Assembly (NCBI RefSeq): GCF_004339665.1
Contig: NZ_SMMU01000007.1
Location: forward strand, 1 to 64,000
Direction of reading: 5' to 3'
Length of the DNA: 64,000 nt
Origin: Azotobacter chroococcum
GTDB lineage: Bacteria; Pseudomonadota; Gammaproteobacteria; Pseudomonadales; Pseudomonadaceae
Part shown: piece by piece, positions 63,609 through 64,000 of the stretch
How positions within the stretch are numbered: position 1 is the first letter of the stretch
How the letters are laid out: every line of letters starts with the position of its first letter
Notes under the pieces: generated by a model
Databases searched by the model: none
Told to the model about the DNA's origin: nothing
Seen by the model: only the letters and a program-made list of their open reading frames with translations
Translations under genes and position numbers: made by a program

Positions 63609-64000
63609 ATGACTGAGAAAGATAAAGATAAAGATAAAGATAAAGATAAAGATAAAGATAATAAAGGCAGCATAAGCGTAGAGGAAGCGGGACGTAAGGG
63701 GGGAGAAGCGACCTCAAAAAGCCATGATAAAGAGTTCTACCAAGAGATAGGCCATAAAGGTGGCGAAGCAACATCTGAAAGCCATGATAAAGAGTTCTAC
63801 CAAGAGATAGGCCATAAAGGTGGCGAGGCAACCTCCGAAAGTCACGGTAAAGAGTTCTATCAAGAGATCGGCCATAAAGGTGGTCAAAGCAGCGGTGGAA
63901 ACTTTGCCAATGATCGGGAGCGAGCATCGGAGGCAGGTCGTAAGGGAGGGGAGAGCCGGGGTGGTGGCTCTAGTGATCGTGAGGATAGCGATGAGAACTT
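63609..64000 (+). CDS. KGG-repeat stress-type protein (cut by window edge)
   Basis: 130 residues are visible and the frame is still open. It starts with MTEKDKDKDKD (a run of GATAAA units), then repeats of about 20 residues built on FYQEIGHKGGEATS, each with the KGG motif of stress-induced KGG/con-10-like proteins. It is strongly hydrophilic, so probably disordered and protective during drying or starvation. AGGAG lies 10 nt before the ATG. Its low GC content points to acquired DNA; it may be phage cargo or a host gene past the prophage end. Confidence 0.85.
   Translation, partial: MTEKDKDKDKDKDKDKDNKGSISVEEAGRKGGEATSKSHDKEFYQEIGHKGGEATSESHDKEFYQEIGHKGGEATSESHGKEFYQEIGHKGGQSSGGNFANDRERASEAGRKGGESRGGGSSDREDSDEN
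63720..63890 (+). repeat. 60-bp tandem repeat in the KGG gene
   Basis: Two nearly identical 60-bp units (63720-63779, 63780-63839) and a third, more diverged one up to about 63890, keeping the reading frame. They point to recent duplication. Confidence 0.9.

Larger units (their letters stand above)
29026..64000. mobile_element. P2/phiCTX-like mosaic prophage (left end to window edge)
   Basis: From the recombinase at 29054 to the window edge nearly every gene is phage-type. They include integration, repressor/Cro switch, replication and a P2-ordered head, lysis and tail set. The left attachment site must lie between rimO and the recombinase (about 29026-29053, possibly into the first codons of rimO). 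The right end is not reached. Genes appear complete, so the phage may be active. Confidence 0.9.

Noticed and set aside
63619-63660. Short tandem GATAAA repeats as a possible iteron origin
   Set aside because: They encode the Lys-Asp run at the start of the KGG-repeat protein.

Overview
The window is high-GC DNA from a gamma-proteobacterium of the Pseudomonas/Azotobacter group. The genes for BifA, SodB, XenB, AcpH, OlsA/OlsB and an imelysin / di-haem oxidoreductase cluster read as Pseudomonadaceae proteins. From memory, most of them sit close together in Pseudomonas chromosomes (around sodB-bifA-icmP and olsB-olsA-acpH-xenB). No rRNA, tRNA or CRISPR was seen.

Host part (1 to about 29,030). 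The left edge is the 3' end of an IS1595-type insertion sequence. Next is a two-partner secretion operon (TpsB transporter, TpsA exoprotein) on the minus strand, then a four-gene imelysin cluster (imelysin, di-haem lipoprotein, second imelysin, DUF1513) behind a possible Fur box. These are followed by bifA, sodB, a coiled-coil membrane protein, xenB with an ArsR-type regulator, acpH, and olsB/olsA for ornithine lipid synthesis. A flavodiiron-like metallo-hydrolase, a serine hydrolase with a small partner gene, a phospholipase D family synthase and a DJ-1/PfpI protein come next. A probable sigma-54-driven pair (circularly permuted ATP-grasp and alpha-E proteins), a lipoprotein and rimO complete the host part.

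Prophage part (about 29,030 to beyond 64,000). A mosaic temperate phage lies directly in front of rimO. Its early region has a large serine recombinase, an SOS-boxed DUF1654 gene, a small early operon under a copy of the phage early promoter/operator, and an AT-rich island. It then has two minus-strand genes (YHYH protein, endonuclease I) behind a LexA-like repressor, a Cro-type protein and a RepA-like replication protein. The late region is a near-complete P2/phiCTX-type morphogenesis set in P2 order: Q P / O N M L X, lysis genes, R S V W J I H G, FI FII E E' T U D. Three identical 19-bp palindromes sit exactly where P2 has its late promoters.

Two cargo blocks stand out. The AT-rich island at 32,656-34,092 encodes an ADP-ribosyltransferase-like protein, a small antitoxin-like protein and a SecB-like chaperone, in the order of a toxin-antitoxin-chaperone anti-phage system of the CmdTAC kind. 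The block at 47,952-50,897, inserted between the lysis genes and gene R beside a broken copy of lysis-gene DNA, encodes a PL7-type alginate lyase with RTX-like repeats and an SGNH hydrolase. I read that pair as a possible kit for cutting and deacetylating the alginate coat of the host. The right edge is AT-rich and ends inside a KGG-repeat stress-protein gene; neither the right attachment site nor an ogr-type activator gene is in view.
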